From: Anoplopoma fimbria
Taxonomy: Eukaryota; Chordata; Actinopteri; Perciformes; Anoplopomatidae
Reading direction: 5' to 3'
NCBI RefSeq assembly: GCF_027596085.1
Contig: NC_072465.1
Location: 8,928,053 to 8,992,052 of the forward strand
DNA: 64,000 bases
The translations under genes were made by a program, and so were the position numbers. The notes under the pieces are model-generated. The model made no database searches. It was not told the origin of the DNA and saw only the letters and a list, made by a program, of their open reading frames with translations. Of this stretch, positions 57,893 through 64,000 are shown one piece after another; within the stretch, counting starts at the first letter, position 1, and every line of letters begins with the position of its first letter.

Positions 57893-58010
57893 AAGATTGA
57901 CATTACCATTAACCTCATCCTAGTCATTGTGAGCATGTTAGCATGCAGAGGTACAGCTTAAAGCACTGCTTAACCTAAGTACAGCCTCAAAGCTGCTACC
58001 ATGGCTCTAG
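57893..58010 (-). repeat. TGAGCATGTTAGCATGC dispersed repeat copy
   Basis: CATTGTGAGCATGTTAGCAT and CTAAGTACAGCCTCAAAGCT followed by GCTACCATGGCTCTAGAC are recognisable segments of a common fish repeat, in reverse orientation to 61290-61450. Confidence 0.65.
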
Positions 58011-58013
58011 ACT

Positions 58014-58452
58014 CTTAAGACTCATTTCCACTCCATGGTTCGGCTTTACTCAATTTAACTCACTTTTGGTTCCAATCATTTTTCTCTATTTTGTTTTCCA
58101 CTGCAGATAGATACCCCTTAGAGTATTCTAAGAGTCTTAGAAGTTCGTCACAGAGCCGATGTGTGAAACTGGCATGACATCATCTTTGACGCGACACTCG
58201 CTGGATCCTTTCATCGGCAAACAAACAGACAAACTTCTCAACTTTCTAAATGGTATGCACTAGTGACAACTATCCAATCGGTAGTCCATAGTGTTTTAAC
58301 CCCACCTTCTAGTATCAGCTCAGCTTGCTTGGAACCCCACCTAGGTAGTACCAAAGAAAGTACCAGGTTAAACTTCTGTTATTCGGAAATCAAAAAAGGC
58401 GTCAGTCTAAATAAGTAGAACCGTGCCGTATGCAGTGGAAATGCGGCATTAG
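58014..58452. mobile_element. MITE-like element with CATTTCCACT inverted ends
   Basis: The left end CTCATTTCCACTCCATGGTT and the right end, read inward (GCATTTCCACTGCATACGGC), share an inverted terminal repeat with mismatches, then both continue to a GGTTC core. There is no ORF. The superfamily and target duplication are not clear. Confidence 0.5.
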
Positions 58453-58459
58453 TATTCTT

Positions 58460-61280
58460 TTTCCTGATGTTCTACAGTTCAAGTGCTGCCAATAATTGCT
58501 TTGCTTCTTCTTCTACAAAATTAATCCAATCTTTACTGTATGCAGAACGAAACACTTTTTACCATTTATGTCTTATCAGATTTCTTTCAATACAAACCAT
58601 TTTGCTGTGACATGATGAAGTTGAGGATGTTGGTTAGAACGAGCACGATCCAAACATTTTTATAATTTGGTCAACTACAAACAATGAAATGATAGACATA
58701 ATATATCGACATTTCTGTCATTCCCAATGGCATAATTCTAAATATGTTTTCTCAAAAAGTTAAGAGCATTGAGAAAACACAATCTATATTGTTTGTGTTG
58801 TTGCTATTCAGAATATAGGACTCATTACATTGAAATGTATGACAAATTATCAGTGCATACATTACGTAGACTAATTGACCTTGGTCATGAGTCACAATAT
58901 CAGACAGCTACAGTAAAAAGGGTTATCACTCATAGTAGAGTAGTGGCGGAGGAGTTGCAGTTCTCTCTGGAACAATTCTAAAAGTTATTGCAGAGCATTT
59001 GGCAGACGATGTTGGCAGTAGCGACAAAAACAAGAAGTTGGCCCCATCTCCGCAAAGCTTTCAATCATGATCAGCATTGCTCACTGGCTAGACAAGACCT
59101 CATTGTATCGATGTGTAATGTACTCAGCTTGATGCACTCGCCTTAAAGTTGTTGAGCTACTTTAATTACTACTTCACCTCTTGCTCCTTTGCTGCAGAGA
59201 TTTGTAGAAGTTGCTTGTTGAATTGCTTTTCTGTCACTCATTGCGTCTGACAAAATCTGGATTAGCCTGTTTTATTCGTTAAGGCTGCAAAATGAGTCAA
59301 TATTTTTCATGGTGTTTGGCTGAAAAGTGCAACACTAAATACAGAGTGAAAAAAGTGTTTACTTTTAAAATATTCCACATCTTAATCCCTGAAATGTTCT
59401 CTCGACAGGATTCATAACCAAACTATTGTCTCCACACAGCTCTAGCTAGCAGCTAACGTTGCAAGAGCAAGGAGAAGTGAAGGTTGGCGACTAATAACGC
59501 TGTCCCATCAAACGGTAATATGATTCCGTATAAGAACTTTGCAGAGAGGCGGCGATGAGCTGCCAGTTGGCACAATAGAGAGACACATGCAGAAAAAAAT
59601 GCACGTCTGGCCGTTGTTTGCTGCTATATAAATGTTCCGACACCCCTGTATAGTACCTTTTAAACTATTACTAAAATAGTTAAAATCAAAATTGATAGTT
59701 CAAGCAATATTATAGAATCAGGTCTGCTTGGAAAAAATAACTTTCTTCTGAACAATGTTCTTAAAAACAACATTTAAAGTTATTTATTTTTGTACCTGAT
59801 AGTTAGATTGAGGCACAGAGATAGAGATATGTAAGACAGGCCATGTGCTGTCAAGGGAGAGTGAGACAGGCTGCAGGTCACTCTATAAACCCTCCTTTAT
59901 AAGGAAGCGGGGCACAACCTATCTCCCCCAGGACCCCCTCATGAATGAACCACTCAGCTTTCCCCTCAGCCTGGTTCGGTGTGTGTCTGTGGATGTGTGT
60001 GTTGAGCGAATTGCACTCAGTTCCTGGATATAATCAGAAGATTTCACGTTCGTTAAGTTATAGCCAATATCTAATTTGACATCCTTGAGATGACACATTG
60101 TAATAAGAGTCTCTCTGTTTCTTTGCTTGCAGTGTATATCTCCTACACACACATACACATATGCAAACACTCGTCCCCCTGCCAAACAAACAACCTTGGT
60201 CAACCCTGGTATGCCGAGGTATTTACGCTAAACGGTGGGAATGAGATTCCATCGCACTGCCTCATGTTCAGCAACACATTCCACTGAGACCCTCAGACTG
60301 AGTCCCTTCAGCTCTAGGTTGGTGAAATTTATCTTGTTCCCTCATATGAACCACTTGTAGGCAATTTCATTTCTATGGCACATTTCATTCAAATTTAAAG
60401 GAACAGAACACAGTTTTAGTCATGTTATGGTACCCTACGTGTCTACCAGAAGTTCTTTTCAGACATACAACAGAATTTTTTACTGTTTCTACAGCTTTGG
60501 ACCACTTCCAGCATCTTTCTTTTTTTCAGACAATTTTTTTAGTGCCTGATCGAGAGTTTAACTTTTAGAATCAGCTCAACTTTTCAGAAAAGCACTATAC
60601 TTATCAATTTGTGACTTAGACGAACATATCCATATTCTAACTAGCCTCAACAAAAAGATGAAAAACACTTTTAAGAATGCTACAATTTTATTCAATGTTT
60701 CTTGTCTACTAGAAAAAAAAACATCAATACAACCAAGAGTCAGTTCTGTCAGAGTAAAATCATTGTGCATAGTCACTGGTCAGTAGCTATAGAGTGCTGC
60801 AGGAATGAGAACATGAGTCAGGATTTTTGCACTTCCGGTTCCCTTGTCTTAAAGTCAATTGTTTTTTGGTTAGATGCCTGAAGTAAGGTCTGCAGTTAAC
60901 ACATGCTTCATAGATTTTAAGGTTTTTTCTGTGACATTAAAGTTGGTTGCTGTGGCTTAATAAGGCTACCAAACTTCATCACTAAAACAAACGTCTGCCT
61001 TTGGCTTATTGGTGACCTTTATTTTTGCAATGATCCCTAATTGGATTGGCTTTTTGTCTCGGGAACCAGGTCGATGCTTCATTGTTAGCGCACAAAAATA
61101 TGTCTTCCCTTTAGCACTCTGTATTGGTATGTGCTATGTATAAGCTTTCTCACTTTTATTTAAACCACAATGTCTTCTTTTGTGTTCGTTCATATGTCAA
61201 GCGCACAAGATACAATGTTAAAATATGACAGCTTTGAATTTGTCAAAGGCAACTTTGATCGAGCAAGACTAGAACTGTAA
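58460..61280. other. Non-coding, no gene seen
   Basis: No splice-flanked coding segment is visible. A possible dispersed repeat lies at 60880-61030 (GGCTTAATAAGGCTACCAAA). Confidence 0.4.
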
Positions 61281-61289
61281 TTTTGATCT

Positions 61290-61450
61290 AAGATTGGTTA
61301 ACCATGCTAACATTTGCTAATTAACACTAAACATAAAGCAGACCTGAGGCTAAATGTCATTATTTAGAATTTTACCTTAAAACACATTTTTGGACCAACT
61401 GAGATTTTGACCTGTTGATTGCACTAGTTGAAAGTTCAGGGATCACCAAC
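61290..61450 (+). repeat. CATGCTAACATTTGCTAATT dispersed repeat copy
   Basis: CATGCTAACATTTGCTAATT, AACACTAAACATAAAGCAGA, CCTGAGGCTAAATGTCATTA and AGTTCAGGGATCACCAAC run in the order known for a very common teleost repeat. Confidence 0.7.
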
Positions 61451-61994
61451 GCTGCAACGATACCCGGCGCTGGCAATGTTGACAGAGGATACCATGGAGG
61501 GACCATGACAAAATCTGCAAGGGAGGCCACAGACACAATGGAGCACGTGCTACAAATTGTGGCCTTTGATGGCTTTTGAAGTGCAAGAAACTCGATTGCT
61601 TTGTGGTCAGGAAGAATAAATTCCTCTAGCGGTCAGGTGAGGTTTGAGTCCCAGACCTTGCAATTGATCAAAAGTGCTGTGGTGGCCATCATTAACATTA
61701 CAATAAGATGTGAGCCCAGCCCAGACTCATTGAAGGCGAAGCAGGCTCCCTCCCAATCCTGTTTACTGTATTTGAGAAAGACAAGAATATATAATTTTAT
61801 ATATTAAGCAACATTATTTATACCACCTTAAGAAAGACATTATCTCAGATAATGGAGTCTCGATTTTCACCTTGCGCGAAATGAACGAGAACCAGACTAG
61901 AAGACACTCCTCAGAGTTCTGGGCTGACGTCAGGCCATTTGTCTTAAATGAGTCAGGAAATAAGAAAGCCAGGTTCAGGATGCACGCTTGTACA

Positions 61995-62113
<119 letters not shown>

Positions 62114-62119
62114 CCAACA

Positions 62120-63790
62120 GCAATCCTGAAATTAGATAAATAAATCACCCCTAACTGTCATTTGTACTAGCAAGGGACCTTCCATTCATCATGAGCTAGG
62201 GACGGGAAGTGCCCTAAGCAGCCAACACAATACAATACATCCATAAGTTAATAACGGTTAACATAATAAAACTAAGTGTAATATAGATGCAGCAGGTGGC
62301 TGTCTGGGGTCTTGAGAATAAATGTGCAGTGAATTTCTTATGGGTCCTTTCAAATTGTCTTTTCTTTTCTTAAAGCAAAATAAAAAAGTATTGTGATTGA
62401 TAGTATTAATTTAATTTAATTTACAACCATATTATAGAAGATTAATCTATCGACATTAATCATTTTGATGCAGGATCTGAATAACTGCTAATGGACAATA
62501 ATTACATTTGTTAGAAGGGACAGTGTATAGGTGGTATCAAGCAAATACCCCTCCGCTCGCTCCTCTGCGGTAGTGTAAAACCTTGGTTACGCCTTTCACC
62601 TCAGACGCCATCTTTCGTTGATAACACTACTTTAGGAGCAATGTAAGACACATGGGGGTACCCCGTTTTTTCACTCTGCACTCGCAGTTTTACAAGCGTG
62701 TCTTGTTTGGTTTGTTAGTTCTGTTCTACTGTAGAAACATGGCAGTGCAGGATTGAGGAGAAACTGGAAACGCATTCTTAAATTCTTCAGTCTCCGGGGC
62801 TACAATGGAAATCAATAAGAGAGTCATCCCCATGATTGGGTTCGTCACTGAGCCCTTGGAAAACTACCAGCCAGGACGCTCTACTCAGCGCAAATCCTGC
62901 TGGAAAAATTAGTGCTTCATTTGCTTTCATAACTAACACGAAGGACTGACGTCAGCTGCCTTCAGAGTAGGAGCTCTGACCGGAGTTTCTTGACTTTGTC
63001 AAAGTCACTTGACAGATATCAGACACACTAACTGAACTTAGTGGGGCAAATTTAAAGAAGCAGTAATTATGGGGAGTTTTTTTTTGCAGAAACTTCTGTT
63101 CAAGCCTGCCATACCAGCTCTGGTCAAGTTGAAGGGATGAGGAAATAGCCAAACTTAACTACAGTTAAGTCTTCCGAATTGGTGACATTGCCTTGTCCAA
63201 ACTCCAACTATTTAGCAACTCATTTACTCCCTTAGATACATGTTGTGTCCATTGTGTGTAAGCATCACAAAACCCCTGCTAACACATACAGATCACATAG
63301 AAAGTCATTTCCATTCTTTCCCTCCACAATGCCCAGCACAAGGCCTTAAACTAGACATAATCTTAAACTAAACCTACGTTATACACAATTGGGATCCATA
63401 AATTCACTTGAAATTAACAAATATCTTCAAGGTAGCGTTGCATGTGTTTTGCGGAGGAAGTTTTTTCAAAGAAGCACTAACCACAAGCCTTGAGACTACG
63501 CTTCCTATAGTTTTTGGTCCCTCATTAACAGATATGCTGGGGCAGAATTATCTGGGTGTAGTTTCCCTTCAAAGTTCTAAACAGGTGCCAGTCAATTAGC
63601 TGATTGGGCCACATCCGCTTCTTCAAAAAGTATTTTTGGGTTGTTTCCATAATTTTCAAGGCATTTCTGCAAGGCTATCAGACCTTTCTAAATAGATTTC
63701 TAGAGCAGAGGCATACAGTAGACTAAAGCGTCAGTGAGCCTAAACAGCATCTGACATCAAAATTCCTCAAAGAAATTCCTCAATATTGGA
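62120..63790. other. Non-coding, no gene seen
   Basis: The stretch 62540-62780 (GACGCCATCTTTCGTTGATA, AATGTAAGACACATGGGGG) may be a non-autonomous repeat. The rest has nothing I can support. Confidence 0.4.
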
Positions 63791-63792
63791 AA

Positions 63793-64000
63793 CATAGACT
63801 GTATATAAGGAGTGGACGTAGTCACTGTGACGTCCCCCGTTGGTTTGTGGACATTTTTCTGTTGAATAAGACATTTTTAGGCAACTAAATTGTTACAATT
63901 AACTTTCATGAACTGAATCACAAAGTGAAAGGGTTAGTTCTAAGTTCTAAGACGAAAACATGTACGCCCTAAAACATACCCTGCTTTATGGTCTATTACT
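63793..64000 (+). repeat. CATAGRCTGTWTATAAG-family repeat, cut by window end
   Basis: It starts CATAGACTGTATATAAGGAG and TGGACGTAGTCACTGTGACG, like copy 1 at 49568. It runs past the end of the window with CCCTAAAACATACC, matching CCCTAAAGCATACT in copy 1. Confidence 0.7.

Overview
The window is vertebrate nuclear DNA, almost certainly from a ray-finned (teleost) fish. Its coding sequence is split into short exons with GT/AG borders. The recognisable proteins are vertebrate-specific families. The non-coding part is dense in long (CA/TG)n arrays and in short DNA-transposon derivatives and dispersed repeats of kinds common in teleost genomes. Nothing prokaryotic is present: no operons, CRISPR array or phage. 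I found no tRNA, rRNA or miRNA gene that I could defend.

The first quarter (1-16.6 kb) is genic. On the + strand, 108-4547 holds the last six coding exons of integrin alpha-5 (itga5), followed by a 3' UTR with a poly(A) signal near 5.19 kb. Next, also on +, is a complete small gene (promoter and non-coding exon about 6.78-6.89 kb, CDS 8266-12915, five coding exons, 176 aa). It encodes an FBA (glycoprotein-binding) domain like those of FBXO2/FBXO6/FBXO44, but it has no F-box. Convergent to it on the - strand is svbp, the small vasohibin-binding protein (15834-15503, two coding exons, 66 aa), with its 5' end near 16.4-16.6 kb. These genes share neither a pathway nor an operon. The neighbourhood is ordinary vertebrate gene order.

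The remaining ~47 kb (16.6-64 kb) has no gene I can recognise. It is intergenic, or lies in very large introns. It contains at least twelve long dinucleotide arrays, a ~1.1 kb nearly pure polypyrimidine tract, several minisatellites, and a degraded LINE reverse transcriptase. It also holds an internally deleted piggyBac element with both ends and TTAA sites visible, a TTAA-flanked MITE plus an inverted partial second copy, a hAT-type MITE with perfect 8-bp target duplications, a tRNA-headed SINE, and a ~110-bp inverted duplication around a CA array. One 66-bp exon-like segment at 44.6 kb is the only unexplained coding candidate.

I did not find a convincing undescribed biological system. The most useful leads are the F-box-less FBA gene, the deleted piggyBac copy, the inverted duplication at 50.4-51.1 kb, and the MITE carrying tandem hairpin units at 6.0-6.5 kb. 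Most repeat family names rest on remembered sequence patterns and on ends visible here, not on a database search.
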